Shown here in pieces: positions 8,526-21,561 of a DNA stretch of 64,000 nt. Where the stretch lies: positions 868,001 through 932,000 of the forward strand of contig NZ_AP022589.1 of assembly GCF_010731755.1 (NCBI RefSeq). Direction: 5' to 3'. The stretch's first letter is position 1. The number at the start of each line of letters is the position of its first letter. The notes under the pieces were generated by a model. The model was not told the origin of the DNA, searched no databases, and saw only the letters and a list, made by a program, of their open reading frames with translations. Both the position numbers and the translations under genes were made by a program. This DNA is from Mycolicibacter minnesotensis (GTDB taxonomy: Bacteria; Actinomycetota; Actinomycetes; Mycobacteriales; Mycobacteriaceae).

Positions 8526-9842
8526 CTATACGCTCGCGCGGCCGGGACCGTGCACGGCCTCGGCGATAGCGGCGGCCAACGGGGCGATGTCGGCTGAAGT
8601 GAGCTCCGCGACGGTGATCCGCAGACCCGGGGCACTGCGAATCCGAAACCGTGCCCCCGGAGCCGCGGCCCATCCCGCGGCGAAAAGTTGTGTCATGGCC
8701 ACTGCCTCGTCGGGCACCGGGATCCACACGTTGAGCCCGGAGCGGCCGTGCGCGACCACGCCCCGGTCAGCCAATGCCGCACACAGCCCGGCGCGGGCCG
8801 CGCGGTAGGCGGCTTGCGCGTCGGCAACTTGCCGCGCCGCGCCGGCGTCACGCCACAGTGCGAGGGTCAGGTCCTGCAGCAGATGGCTGACCCAGCCCGG
8901 CCCCAACCGCTGACGCCCCTGCACCCGTTCGACCGTGCGCTGGTCTCCAGACAGCACCGCCAGCCGCAGATCAGGGCCGTAGGCCTTGGCCACCGAGCGG
9001 ATGAATGCCCAGTTACGGGTGGCACCTGCCAGCGGGTGCAGCGGCGCTCCGGCGATGGCCGCGCCGTGGTCATCTTCGATCAAGAGCACATCGGATCCGT
9101 CCAAGAGCTCCCGCAGCGCATGCGCACGTTCAGCGGAAACCGCTGCTCCGGTGGGGTTTTGCGCGCGGCTGGTCACCACCACGGCGCGCACTCCACGTCT
9201 GAGCGCGCGGGCCAGATCGGCGGGCAGCGGTCCATCGTCGTCGACCCCCACCGGCTCCGCGGTCAACCCCAGGGCGCCCAGCAGGTCGAGCAGGTTGGGC
9301 CATCCCGGATCCTCGACGGCCACCCTGTCGCCGGGGCGCAGGTGTGCGCACAGCACCCGCTCGATGCCGTCGAGCGCTCCGGAGGTGACCGCGAGATGCG
9401 CGGCCGGCACACCGTCGGCCGCCAGGTCGGCCGCGGCGTGCCCGGCCAGTTCCGGGGCGATCGGGGGCTGCCCGTAGAGCACGGCCGCACCGACGGGCAC
9501 CGATGTCGCGTGCCCGACCGGCAGCAGCGCCGGGTTGGGGTTTCCGGTGGACAGGTCGCGCACCTGCGGCGGTACAGCCAGTCCGCGCAGCGACCGCGGC
9601 GTTGTCGCCGGCCGGTCGCGCACCCGGGTGCCGCGTCGGCCCGAACTTTCGACGGCGCCGCGCTCACGCAGCAACCGGTAGGCGGCGGCCACGGTGTTCG
9701 GATTCACGCCGAGCCGTTGAGCCAGGCCGCGAATCGGCGGCAATGCGGATCCGGGCGCGAGGGCACCACAGGCAATCCCCTCCTCGATGCTGGCCGCGAT
9801 AGCCTCGGCGCCTTCACCCGTAATGATGTATTGTACTGCCAC
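8526..9842 (-). CDS. MocR/PdxR-type regulator (GntR helix-turn-helix plus aminotransferase fold)
   Basis: 438 residues. Residues about 10-75 form a winged helix typical of the GntR/MocR group (LPPIRGLAQRLGVNPNTVAA). The rest is a fold-type I aminotransferase domain with K287 in SVAKAYGPDLR as the likely pyridoxal-phosphate Lys. MocR proteins are transcription factors that sense PLP or a PLP adduct rather than enzymes. The GTG start at 9842 lies 40 bp from the divergent flavoprotein start at 9882, and TATTG(T/C)ACT direct repeats two helical turns apart lie in that gap. The divergent gene is its most likely target. Confidence 0.85.
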   Translation of the reverse strand: MAVQYIITGEGAEAIAASIEEGIACGALAPGSALPPIRGLAQRLGVNPNTVAAAYRLLRERGAVESSGRRGTRVRDRPATTPRSLRGLAVPPQVRDLSTGNPNPALLPVGHATSVPVGAAVLYGQPPIAPELAGHAAADLAADGVPAAHLAVTSGALDGIERVLCAHLRPGDRVAVEDPGWPNLLDLLGALGLTAEPVGVDDDGPLPADLARALRRGVRAVVVTSRAQNPTGAAVSAERAHALRELLDGSDVLLIEDDHGAAIAGAPLHPLAGATRNWAFIRSVAKAYGPDLRLAVLSGDQRTVERVQGRQRLGPGWVSHLLQDLTLALWRDAGAARQVADAQAAYRAARAGLCAALADRGVVAHGRSGLNVWIPVPDEAVAMTQLFAAGWAAAPGARFRIRSAPGLRITVAELTSADIAPLAAAIAEAVHGPGRASV

Positions 9843-9859
9843 AACTCCTATATTGCACT
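9829..9859. promoter_or_regulatory. Candidate MocR operator (two direct repeats)
   Basis: TATTGTACT at 9829-9837 and TATTGCACT at 9851-9859 are 22 bp apart start to start, on the same DNA face. The first overlaps codons 2-5 of the regulator; the second is just upstream of the divergent flavoprotein. Spaced direct repeats are the usual MocR/PdxR operator form. An ACTAGT palindrome overlaps the second repeat. Confidence 0.5.
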
Positions 9860-9881
9860 AGTACATTAACGGAGGCAACTC

Positions 9882-10538
9882 ATGTCCTATGCGCCGACCC
9901 CGCAGACCACCCCCACCCGGTACCGGGAGCGGGCACGCTACGACCGCCACACGGTGCATCGGATCCTGGACGAAGCCTTGATCTGTCACCTGGGCTACTC
10001 CCGGGGCGGTCACCCGGTGGTGTTGCCGACCACCCACGCCAGGGTCGACGAGACGCTGTATCTGCATGGCTCGACCGGCAGCGGACCGGTGCTGGCGGCC
10101 GGCCCCGCCGGCCTGCCGGTCTGCGTTACCGCCACCTTGGTCGACGGACTGGTGCTGGCTCGCTCGGCCCTGCACCATTCGATGGCCTACCGCTCGGTGG
10201 TGGTGATCGGCTCGGCGCGTCTGGTCGAAAGCGAGGGCGAAAAGCGGCTCGGGCTAGATGCGCTGCTGAATCACGTCGCGCCGGGGAGGGCCGTCGATGT
10301 CCGGCCGCCCAACCGCCGGGAGCTGGCCGCGACCGCGGTGCTGGCCCTCGATCTTCTCGAAGTGTCGGCCTCGGTGCGCGATGGCGGCCCCAGCGACGAG
10401 CCGGAGGATGTCGCATTGCCCCACTGGGCGGGGGTCGTTCCGCTGAGCCTGGTCGCGGGGCGTCCGGAACCCGCCGCCGACCTCGACCCGGCCGTCGCGT
10501 TGCCCTCGTATCTTCGGGACTACCGCAGGCCACGGTGA
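9882..10538 (+). CDS. Pyridoxamine 5'-phosphate oxidase-like FMN-binding protein
   Basis: 218 residues of the split-barrel PNPOx-like group (nitroimidazole-reductase/FMN-binding type). It has an N-terminal RYRERARYDRHTVHRILDEA, then a barrel with HPVVLPTTHARVDETLYLHG and a STGSGPVLAA turn. Such proteins bind FMN or F420-like cofactors; the substrate cannot be told from sequence. Start ATG has a GGAGG 9 nt upstream. The gene is divergent from the MocR regulator, a common arrangement in actinobacteria, suggesting local regulation possibly tied to vitamin B6 status. Confidence 0.8.
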   Translation: MSYAPTPQTTPTRYRERARYDRHTVHRILDEALICHLGYSRGGHPVVLPTTHARVDETLYLHGSTGSGPVLAAGPAGLPVCVTATLVDGLVLARSALHHSMAYRSVVVIGSARLVESEGEKRLGLDALLNHVAPGRAVDVRPPNRRELAATAVLALDLLEVSASVRDGGPSDEPEDVALPHWAGVVPLSLVAGRPEPAADLDPAVALPSYLRDYRRPR

Positions 10539-10560
10539 CACCCGGCAGCCGTCGAACCGG

Positions 10561-12156
10561 CTAGTGCGCCTGCGCGCGGCGTGTCGTCATCCAGGTGCCC
10601 GGCGTCATGGGGGCAACGGCGCCGCCGCCGAACGCGTCCCCGCTCAACGCGGTGAGCCCGCTCGGCGCTGCGGCGCTGTCGGGGTCTTCGAGATCCATGT
10701 ACTCGTATCCGCGGCCGATCATGTCGGTCTTGGCCCGGCGGCGCCGACGGGCCTTGGCCGATTCGGCTGCCACGACAGGCTCCGCCGGCGCAATGGCCTC
10801 GGCGGGTTCGGCGGCTTTGCGCCGGCGGGCGCTGGTGCCTGCGGCTCGGCGGGCCGGCTGGCTCACTCCGGCGACCAGGTACATCGCGGCCAGACTGTCC
10901 CCGGGGGACAGCGGGGGTGCGGGCGGTGGAGGCGGTCCGGGTGCGGGCGGCACCGGTACCGGCGGCGGGGCAGCGGCCGCGACGGGCGCCGCGACGGGCG
11001 CGGACACCGGCGGGGTGGGAGCCACCGTCAACCCGGCGAACGGCGGCGGCACCGGCGCCAGTGGCACCGGAACAACCGGCAGCGCAGCCAGACCCGACAA
11101 CCCGGCCAGCCCCGCCAGCGGTGCCGCGGCCAGCGGCGCCAGTGCCGCGGTCAGCATCGGCAGAACCACCGGGATCAATACCACCGCCTGCTCCAACAGC
11201 GTCTTGAGCAGGGCGATCACGTCAGTGATGATGGTGCCGACCGCTTCCACGGCGGTGAACATCAGCGTGAAGGCAATGGTGCTGGGATTCCCGGTTGCGA
11301 AGGCGGCAGCGATATCGGCGCCGATGAACGCGAAGGTCTGTGACAGGTAGGCGGCGAACGAACCGAAATCCATCGGATAACCGATCGCGAACGCGATGTT
11401 GTAGGGACTGAAGAAGCTCAGCGGGTTGCCCAGAATGGTGAGCCAGGGGTTGAATCCGCCAAACATCGTTTGAAAGAAGGGATTGCTCGCCAGCTCGTTG
11501 ATCATCGGCTGCAGCACCGTGTTGTAAAAGTCGATATAGCCGCTGTTCTGCAACCATTCCATGATCTCGTTCTGCCGATCCGGCGGCAATGGCGGCTGGC
11601 CGGCGTCCGCAGAGCCGGCCGTGGCGATCGGCTGCGCCGCGGCGGTCTGCGGACTCGACGCCACCGCTGTACCGGCGACGGCTTGATAGGTGGCCATCAC
11701 GGCCGCGGCCTGGAACCACATCCGGCCGTAGTCGGCCTCATTGAGCGTGATCGGGATGGTGTTGACCCCGAAGAAGTTGGTCGCCACCAGCACCGCGTGG
11801 GTGGCGTGGTTGGCGGCGAGCTCGGCCAGCGTCGGCATCGACGCCATCGCCGTGTTGTAGGCGGTGGCCGCGGTGTGCTGCGCAGCGGCGGTGACCGCAC
11901 TGACCAGGCCGGCCTGGACCAGCCAGGCCAGATAGGGCACGTTCGCGGCAACATAGGCCTCGGCGGCAGGCCCCTGCCACGCCCCGGACTGCACAGCACT
12001 GAGCAGGGCCATCAGCTCATCGGCGACTGCGCCGTATTCGGTACTCAGTGCGTTCCACGCCGACGCCGACGCCAACAGCGGACCGGCACCGGGACCGGCG
12101 GACAACAGGGCCGAATGTAGCTCCGGAGGTGAACTCATCCAGATCGGCGCGGTCAC
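10561..12156 (-). CDS. PPE family protein B, cobalamin-riboswitch controlled
   Basis: 531 residues from GTG 12156. This start puts P10-P11-E12 and W60-Q-G62 in exact register with PPE protein A and places GAGAGAG 9 nt upstream. An ATG at 12180 lies inside the riboswitch platform hairpin and would add eight residues absent from the paralogue. The PPE domain is followed by a hydrophobic middle, a Pro-Ala-rich tract and a C-terminal module with a run of five Arg, [14 protein letters not shown] and PMTPGTW, as in PPE protein A. It is probably exported by type VII secretion. No PE partner is adjacent. The role is inferred only from riboswitch control and neighbourhood. Confidence 0.88.
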   Translation of the reverse strand: MTAPIWMSSPPELHSALLSAGPGAGPLLASASAWNALSTEYGAVADELMALLSAVQSGAWQGPAAEAYVAANVPYLAWLVQAGLVSAVTAAAQHTAATAYNTAMASMPTLAELAANHATHAVLVATNFFGVNTIPITLNEADYGRMWFQAAAVMATYQAVAGTAVASSPQTAAAQPIATAGSADAGQPPLPPDRQNEIMEWLQNSGYIDFYNTVLQPMINELASNPFFQTMFGGFNPWLTILGNPLSFFSPYNIAFAIGYPMDFGSFAAYLSQTFAFIGADIAAAFATGNPSTIAFTLMFTAVEAVGTIITDVIALLKTLLEQAVVLIPVVLPMLTAALAPLAAAPLAGLAGLSGLAALPVVPVPLAPVPPPFAGLTVAPTPPVSAPVAAPVAAAAPPPVPVPPAPGPPPPPAPPLSPGDSLAAMYLVAGVSQPARRAAGTSARRRKAAEPAEAIAPAEPVVAAESAKARRRRRAKTDMIGRGYEYMDLEDPDSAAAPSGLTALSGDAFGGGAVAPMTPGTWMTTRRAQAH

Positions 12157-12298
12157 GATCGCCAGCTCTCTCGGGGTCATCCGCCCGGTATCGCAGGATG
12201 CGACGACGTGAGTATCTGGCTCTCGGGTGAGGTGCCTCCCCCGATGACAGTGGCGGGACCGCTCCGGACTCGCACCGGATTCCTGACATCGTCATCGC
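12157..12298 (-). ncRNA. Cobalamin riboswitch for PPE gene B (compact form)
   Basis: Minus-strand aptamer 12298-12200 closed by GCGATGACG/CGTCGTCGC (one G-U pair). It contains AATCCGGTGCGAGTCCGG, the B12 box GCCACTGT and closing GAGCCAGATACTCA; the peripheral arm is short, as in the cobN element. The platform has a GGG-loop-CCC hairpin and then GAGAGAG before the GTG start. The upstream DNA (to about 12318) repeats the btuF promoter block including GAGAAT. Confidence 0.9.
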
Positions 12299-12450
12299 CT
12301 TACCGGCGAATTCTCGCACGGCGGCGACGTCACCACCCCCGAGTCTGAAATCCAGGGCGAATCTGTCGGCGTGTTCGCCGCCGGATTCGCGCTCGGTGAC
12401 GCGCGTGAACTCTCCCGCCGGCCCACCGGCCACCAGGTAATCTGCCGACC

Positions 12451-14130
12451 GTGTCCGATCCGGCGAACGCGCGCTCCACGATCTGCCTCAACATGATCGT
12501 CCGCGATGAGGCCCACATCATTCGAGAGGTGCTGGACGCCACCGCGCCGTACATCAGTTCGTGGGTGATCGTCGACACCGGATCACAGGACGGCACCCAA
12601 CAGGTGATCCGCGACCACATGGCCGCCCTGGGCATCCCCGGTGAGCTCTACGAACGGCCCTGGCGCAACTTCGGGCACAACCGCACCGAGGCACTGGCCC
12701 TGGCCCAGGGCCACGCCGATTACATCTGGATGATGGACGCCGACGACACGATCGTGGGCACGCCCGATTTCACCGGCCTGGACGCCGATATCTACGACCT
12801 GCGCATCCGGCAGGACGCCATCGCCGGCTGGCGCCCCCAACTGTTCCGCGATGGGCTGCCGGTGCGCTACGTCGGCGTGGTCCATGAGCACCCGGTCTGC
12901 GATGAAAACCACACCAATACCCGCATCGGCGGCGATTTCGCCGTCGAATCACGACGCCTGGGCGCCCGTAACCTGGACTCACACAAATATGCCCGCGACC
13001 GGGATCTCCTGCTGGCCGAGGTCGAACGCAACCCCGAGGACACCCGGTCCGTCTTCTATCTGGCCCAGAGCTACTTCGACCTGGAGGATTTCGCCTCCGC
13101 GTGCACGTGGTATGCGCGGCGCGCTGAAATGGGGGGCTTCGCCGAAGAGGTGTTCTACTCGCTGTATCGCACAGCCAGCACCATGGAGGTGCTCGGGAAA
13201 CCGTGGCCAGAAGTGCAGGCGGCTTACCTTCGGGCCTGGGAGTTTCGACCGACCCGCGCCGAGCCGCTGTATTGCATAGCGTTCGCATATCGCGCCGACG
13301 GGCGCTACGAGCTCGGTTACCTGTTCGCCAAGCTGGCCACCGAGATCCCGCTCCCCGACGAGCAACTTTTCGTCGATGCGGGGGTCTATACCTTGCGTGC
13401 TATCGACGAGCGTGCGGTGTGCGCGTCATGGCTCGGCAGGCACGACGAAGCGTTCACCCTGTGCCGAGGTCTTATTGCCAGCACCGAGGTCCCCGAAGAG
13501 GAACGGCAACGTATCGCTGCCAACCGCGACTTTTCGGTTCCGGCCATGCTTGAGGCAGCATCGAGCTACCCAGAAGCCTTGGCGCACAGCCTAGTTGCCG
13601 GGCCAGCCGGCGCCGAGGTTACGGTCAGCCTGAGCACCGGAACTGACCGAGCCCGCACCGAGCAGACCCTGAACTCGTTCCTGAACTGCTGTCTGGACGT
13701 AGCGCGCGTCGGACGCGTCCTGGCGATCGACACCGGCCTGTCCGTGCAAGACCGCACCGTGCTGGCGCAGCAGTATCCCTTCCTGGAATTCGCCGATCCC
13801 GACACCGTGATCAGCGCCGCGGTCGGTGGCCGCTACTGGCTCCGACTGGAGTCGGGCTGGCGGCTCTTTGCCCCGGAAAATCTGATCACCAGGCTGATCG
13901 GCGTACTACACGCCGAACCACATGTCTCCCAGGTGGGCATCAACTTCACCGACGCCGTGGAACTGACCGGCACCTGCGCCGCCGAGGACGCCGTGCGCCG
14001 GAAACCCGACGCCGGCCGCTACCTGCTGACCGAGACGGTTGCCACCGGCCCGGCGATGTTCGACACCACCCGACTGGGTCACGCCGGCGGCACCGCCACT
14101 CTCGACGAAGTGCTCTGCGTCTTGGAGTGA
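12451..14130 (+). CDS. GT2-family glycosyltransferase with TPR-like middle region
   Basis: 559 residues from GTG 12451. The N-terminal 180 residues are a GT-A fold of the SunS-like group (ICLNMIVRDEAHIIREVLDA, then VIVDTGSQDGT), with DADD near residue 98 as the likely metal/nucleotide-sugar site. The middle has TPR-like helical repeats (DTRSVFYLAQSYFDLEDFAS). The C-terminal part (about 390-559) has no motif I recognise. Donor and acceptor are unknown. No signal peptide, so it should act in the cytoplasm. It converges on the isocitrate dehydrogenase gene with a 27-bp gap. Confidence 0.75.
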   Translation: MSDPANARSTICLNMIVRDEAHIIREVLDATAPYISSWVIVDTGSQDGTQQVIRDHMAALGIPGELYERPWRNFGHNRTEALALAQGHADYIWMMDADDTIVGTPDFTGLDADIYDLRIRQDAIAGWRPQLFRDGLPVRYVGVVHEHPVCDENHTNTRIGGDFAVESRRLGARNLDSHKYARDRDLLLAEVERNPEDTRSVFYLAQSYFDLEDFASACTWYARRAEMGGFAEEVFYSLYRTASTMEVLGKPWPEVQAAYLRAWEFRPTRAEPLYCIAFAYRADGRYELGYLFAKLATEIPLPDEQLFVDAGVYTLRAIDERAVCASWLGRHDEAFTLCRGLIASTEVPEEERQRIAANRDFSVPAMLEAASSYPEALAHSLVAGPAGAEVTVSLSTGTDRARTEQTLNSFLNCCLDVARVGRVLAIDTGLSVQDRTVLAQQYPFLEFADPDTVISAAVGGRYWLRLESGWRLFAPENLITRLIGVLHAEPHVSQVGINFTDAVELTGTCAAEDAVRRKPDAGRYLLTETVATGPAMFDTTRLGHAGGTATLDEVLCVLE

Positions 14131-14157
14131 GTCAACAGGTAGATCGGCCGCCCGCCA

Positions 14158-16392
<2,235 letters not shown>

Positions 16393-16536
16393 GGCTGTTC
16401 TCCCGGCGTCAGGTTCGTGGCGAACGATTGTGTGCCGCGTGGTACACGGCGGGATCAGTATCGCGTACCTCACCGGCGTGCCGCCCGCCGGTGAGGAGGT
16501 GGCGACAGCTCCGGGAGATGCGATAGGCTGCGAGGC

Positions 16537-16645
16537 GGTCATGAGTGCCAGCGCGAAGCCCCGGCTTGCTGGCCGGCAACCCTCCAACCGCGGTGGGGTG
16601 CCCCGGGTGATGACCGGGTTGAGTAGCCGCCACGGCTACGCGGCA
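16537..16645 (+). ncRNA. SAM-IV riboswitch upstream of metY-metX
   Basis: P1 pairs GGTCAT (16537-16542) with ATGACC (16610-16615). Between them are GTGCCAGCG, GCCCCGGCTTGCTGGCCGGC, AACCCTCC and GGTGGGGTGCCCCGGGTG, the SAM-IV core. A GTAGCCGCCACGGCTAC hairpin follows, as in the SAM-IV peripheral stem. This class is known upstream of mycobacterial metY/metC. High S-adenosylmethionine should lower expression of the methionine genes. Confidence 0.9.
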
Positions 16646-16692
16646 AGCGCGGGTCCGCCACAACGGGCCCCCCGAGTAGACAGGGGAACCTG

Positions 16693-18124
<1,432 letters not shown>

Positions 18125-18135
18125 GGCGGTCCCCG

Positions 18136-19275
18136 GTGACAATCTCCGACGTGTCCAGGCAACTGCTGCCCGCCGAGGGAGAGACCGGCGTGGTCGCCAT
18201 CGGGTCGCTGACGCTGCAGAGCGGCGCGGTGCTCGATGACGTGCACATCGCCGTCCAGCGCTGGGGCGAGCTGTCGCCCCAACGCGACAACGTCGTCATG
18301 GTGCTGCACGCACTGACCGGGGATTCCCACGTCACCGGACCGGCCGGGCCGGGGCATCCCACCCCGGGCTGGTGGGACGGGGTGATCGGGCCCGGCGCCC
18401 CGATCGACACCAACCGCTGGTGCGCAGTGGCCACCAACGTGCTCGGTGGCTGCCGCGGATCGACCGGCCCGGGATCGCTGGCTCGTAACGGAAAGCCCTG
18501 GGGTTCGCGGTTTCCCGCGATCACGATTCGCGACCAGGTCCAGGCCGACATCGCCGCGCTGGCGGCGTTGGGTATCACCGAGGTGGCCGCCGTATTGGGC
18601 GGCTCGATGGGCGGCGCCCGTGGGCTGGAATGGATGGTCGGCCATCCAGACCGGGTGGGCGCCGGCCTGTTGCTGGCCGTCGGCGCCCGGGCGACCGCCG
18701 ACCAGATCGGCACCCAGAGCACCCAGGTCGCGGCCATCAAGGCCGACCCGGACTGGCAGGGCGGTGACTATCACGGCACCGGCCGCAGCCCCAAGGCCGG
18801 GCTGGCGATCGCCCGGCGCATCGCCCACCTGACCTACCGCGGCGAGGCCGAGCTGGACCTGCGCTTCGCCAATGCCGCCCAGGAGGGGGAGGTTCCGGCC
18901 GACGGCGGCCGCTACGCGGTGCAGAGTTACCTGGAGCACCAGGGCGACAAGCTGGTGTCCCGGTTCGACGCCGGCAGCTACGTGGCCCTCAGCGACGCGC
19001 TGTCGAGCTACGACGTGGGCGCCGGACGCGGCGGGGTGAGTGCGGCACTGCGTGGCTGCCCGGTGCCAGCGGTGGTCGCCGGGATCACCTCGGACCGGTT
19101 GTACCCACTGCGGTTGCAGGCCGAGCTCGCCGAGCTGCTGCCCGGCTGCGAGGGACTGCAGGTGGTCGACTCCGACAGCGGGCACGATGGCTTCCTGCTG
19201 GAGACCGGCCGGGTCGGCGAACTGATCCGCCACACGTTGGACTTGGCGAGTTCGGCCCGGGACCGCCGACGGTGA
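18136..19275 (+). CDS. metX: Homoserine O-acetyltransferase
   Basis: 379 residues of the alpha/beta-hydrolase MetX family (metA, Rv3341). It acetylates homoserine with acetyl-CoA, giving the substrate of MetY. GTG 18136 ([11 protein letters not shown]) is chosen over TTG 18121 because it matches the family N-terminus and puts the nucleophile at S157 in [12 protein letters not shown], as in the M. tuberculosis enzyme. Other motifs are CRGSTGPGS and the C-terminal SGHDGFLLE with the catalytic His. It overlaps the downstream methyltransferase start by 4 nt (GTGA). Confidence 0.95.
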   Translation: MTISDVSRQLLPAEGETGVVAIGSLTLQSGAVLDDVHIAVQRWGELSPQRDNVVMVLHALTGDSHVTGPAGPGHPTPGWWDGVIGPGAPIDTNRWCAVATNVLGGCRGSTGPGSLARNGKPWGSRFPAITIRDQVQADIAALAALGITEVAAVLGGSMGGARGLEWMVGHPDRVGAGLLLAVGARATADQIGTQSTQVAAIKADPDWQGGDYHGTGRSPKAGLAIARRIAHLTYRGEAELDLRFANAAQEGEVPADGGRYAVQSYLEHQGDKLVSRFDAGSYVALSDALSSYDVGAGRGGVSAALRGCPVPAVVAGITSDRLYPLRLQAELAELLPGCEGLQVVDSDSGHDGFLLETGRVGELIRHTLDLASSARDRRR

Positions 19276-20027
19276 GCCCGTCGGAGCAGGGCCGCCGCGA
19301 CCGCTCACTGTCGTTCGGTTCGCAGGCCGCCGCCTATGAACGCGGCCGACCGTCCTACCCGCCGGAGGCCATCGACTGGCTGCTGCCGCCGGGTGCCCGC
19401 GACGTACTCGACCTGGGTGCCGGCACCGGCAAACTCACCGCACGTCTGGTGGAACGCGGCCTGGACGTGGTGGCCGTGGACCCGATCGCCGAGATGCTCG
19501 AGGTGCTGGCCACCGCGCTGCCCGGGACGCCGGCACTGCTCGGGTCTGCCGAGCAGATCCCGCTGCCCGACAACAGCGTCGACGCGGTCCTGGTGGCTCA
19601 GGCCTGGCATTGGTTCGATCCTGCCCGTGCGATCCCGGAGCTGGTGCGGGTGCTGCGGCCCGGCGGTCGGCTGGGACTGGTGTGGAACACCCGCGACGAA
19701 CGACTGGGCTGGGTCAAAGAACTCGGCACGATCATCGGCCGCGAGGACGCCCGCGATGTGGTCGACGCGGGAGTGAGCCTGCCCGCACCGTTCGGTGACA
19801 TCGAGAGCCACCACGTCGAGTGGACCAACTACCTGACGCCGCAGGCCCTGATCGACCTGGTCGCCTCCCGCAGCTACTGCATCACCTCACCCGACGCGGT
19901 GCGCACCAAGACGCTGGACCAGGTCCGCAACCTGCTGGCCACTCATCCGGCCCTGGTCGGGTCCACCGGCCTGGCGTTGCCCTACGTCACGGTGTGTGCA
20001 CGGGCGACACTGCACGCACCGGATTAG
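19272..20027 (+). CDS. SAM-dependent class I methyltransferase (Rv3342-like)
   Basis: 251 residues. The Rossmann motif I is [11 protein letters not shown]; an acidic [10 protein letters not shown] follows, then [20 protein letters not shown] (motif IV region) and [14 protein letters not shown]. This is the UbiE/Coq5-like methyltransferase that always follows metX in mycobacteria. The substrate is unknown. Its place in the SAM-IV controlled operon ties it to methionine/SAM availability. The start is GTG at 19272, overlapping the metX stop. Confidence 0.85.
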   Translation: MSPSEQGRRDRSLSFGSQAAAYERGRPSYPPEAIDWLLPPGARDVLDLGAGTGKLTARLVERGLDVVAVDPIAEMLEVLATALPGTPALLGSAEQIPLPDNSVDAVLVAQAWHWFDPARAIPELVRVLRPGGRLGLVWNTRDERLGWVKELGTIIGREDARDVVDAGVSLPAPFGDIESHHVEWTNYLTPQALIDLVASRSYCITSPDAVRTKTLDQVRNLLATHPALVGSTGLALPYVTVCARATLHAPD

Positions 20028-20030
20028 GGC

Positions 20031-20053
20031 GGCCCCTCGAGCGGGGCCCGGCC
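20031..20053. terminator. Hairpin between convergent genes
   Basis: GGCCCC, a 6-nt loop TCGAGC, then GGGGCC lies in the 31-bp gap between the methyltransferase and the PE-PPE gene. It is symmetric and could serve both strands. There is no U-tract, so the strength is uncertain. Confidence 0.4.
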
Positions 20054-20058
20054 CACTG

Positions 20059-21561
20059 TCAGGCGCTGAACAGATCCGTGAAGTCGTTGGCGATCGACTG
20101 AACCGCACCGAGAACACTGAGCAATTCGAACCCGATGGCGGTGGGAATCATGCCGAAGTCGGCCGCGAGTGGAAGTCCAATGGCGTTGGTCAGCATGGTC
20201 AGCAGGTCGTCATCGCCCTGGAAGGCGTTCAGGAACATGCTGATGTTGTAGGCGGGCATCGTGGTCAGCAACGAGTTGAAGACATCCGCGGTCGGCAGCA
20301 GCACCGAATACAGCGTGGAAGCCGCACTGGAGAACGTGTTGACGACCTCGCTGAGGCTGGGCAGCGCGAAGTCCGTCGGGGAGAACAGGGCACCGAGGGC
20401 ATCGGTCGGGCCGTCCAGCGAGAGGTGTCCGAGGTCGTAGATGAAGTCGTTGAATCCCTGCTGCGCGCCCTGCGCCAGCGAGTTCAGCAGGGCGAAGACG
20501 TCGATGTCCTCGGGGAACACGCCGTAGTTGGTGAGGACGTTCGCCGGCCCCTGGTCCCAGCCACCGTGGGTCAGGACCCCGTCAACGTAGGTGTCGACAT
20601 TTCCGTAACCCAGGTCAACGAGGATCCGGGTGACCGGCTCCAGCAGGTCATAGAGCGGCTCGCCGAAGACCGGGATGCCCAGCAGCGGCTGCAGTAGCGG
20701 CAGGATCTCTGTCGGGATCATGTAGTAGTTGGTGTTCAAGGCGGCCGAGACCCCGTCGGGCAGAACCAGGGGGCCGTCGTAGTCGGTCGATCCGAGCAAC
20801 AGCTGCGCACTGTCGATGGAGTCCGGCTGGGCGTAGCCGGGGCCGTGCACGAACGCGATCCCCAGGACCGCGTTGAGCGTGGACAGCAGGTTGAGCGGGT
20901 AGCGGGGGAAGTCGGCGAATCCGTCGTACTCCGCGATGTAGATGTCGGTCGCGTACGGGGTGTCGGGCGTGCCGCCGTAGAACTCGATCCCCAGGGGCGC
21001 GATGTAGAGCGGCACTTCCGGCACCGCGAAGCGCGACAGCAGGCCGCCGTTGGGGAACATCTCATTGGCAATCAAGACGAAAGACAGCTGGTCGGGATCG
21101 GGGGCGTTGCCGGATTCGAGCAGCCGGCTCATCTCGACAGAGGACAGCACGGCGCTCTGGGAAACGCCGTAGACCACGACGTTGTCACCGTCGGCGATGC
21201 GGTCGCGCAGCGTCCAGTCGAGCATCTGCGCTCCCTGGTCGACCGAGGTGGCCAGCGGAAGGCTCTTGACACCGGTACCCGGGTACAGGCCCTCGGGCGT
21301 GAAGACGCCCTGCATGGTGTAGTCGCCGTACCCGAGGTGGGTCAGGTATTTGCTGGCCCAGGTGAAGTCCCACATCCCCGGGATGGGGGTTCCGGTGCCA
21401 CCCATGATCAGGGCCACGTTGTCCAGCAGCGCCACGTCGGCAGTCAGGGTCGGCGCCCCGGAAGTCGAGGCCGCCGCGACCGGCGGGGCGATCACCGCAG
21501 CAGCACTGGACACGGCCAGCGCTGCTACACCGAGTGAACGGAACGTGGGGCTGACCTTCAT
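20059..21561 (-). CDS. Secreted PE-PPE domain hydrolase
   Basis: 500 residues. A signal peptide (about 1-30, ending VAAASTSGA) replaces the PE domain usually attached to this catalytic module. The PE-PPE (PF08237-type) region begins at LIMGGTGTPIPGMWDFTWAS and contains GVSQS, the G-X-S-X-S nucleophile pentapeptide of this alpha/beta-hydrolase family. Related mycobacterial proteins are esterases or act on acyl lipids and glycolipids; the substrate here is unknown. The C-terminal 200 residues look helical with no clear motif. It is monocistronic, with about 360 bp of upstream DNA to the divergent DUF732 gene. Confidence 0.85.
   Translation of the reverse strand: MKVSPTFRSLGVAALAVSSAAAVIAPPVAAASTSGAPTLTADVALLDNVALIMGGTGTPIPGMWDFTWASKYLTHLGYGDYTMQGVFTPEGLYPGTGVKSLPLATSVDQGAQMLDWTLRDRIADGDNVVVYGVSQSAVLSSVEMSRLLESGNAPDPDQLSFVLIANEMFPNGGLLSRFAVPEVPLYIAPLGIEFYGGTPDTPYATDIYIAEYDGFADFPRYPLNLLSTLNAVLGIAFVHGPGYAQPDSIDSAQLLLGSTDYDGPLVLPDGVSAALNTNYYMIPTEILPLLQPLLGIPVFGEPLYDLLEPVTRILVDLGYGNVDTYVDGVLTHGGWDQGPANVLTNYGVFPEDIDVFALLNSLAQGAQQGFNDFIYDLGHLSLDGPTDALGALFSPTDFALPSLSEVVNTFSSAASTLYSVLLPTADVFNSLLTTMPAYNISMFLNAFQGDDDLLTMLTNAIGLPLAADFGMIPTAIGFELLSVLGAVQSIANDFTDLFSA

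Noticed and set aside
12157-12180. ATG 12180 as start of PPE protein B
   Set aside because: It is inside the riboswitch platform hairpin; GTG 12156 aligns exactly with PPE protein A and has GAGAGAG upstream.
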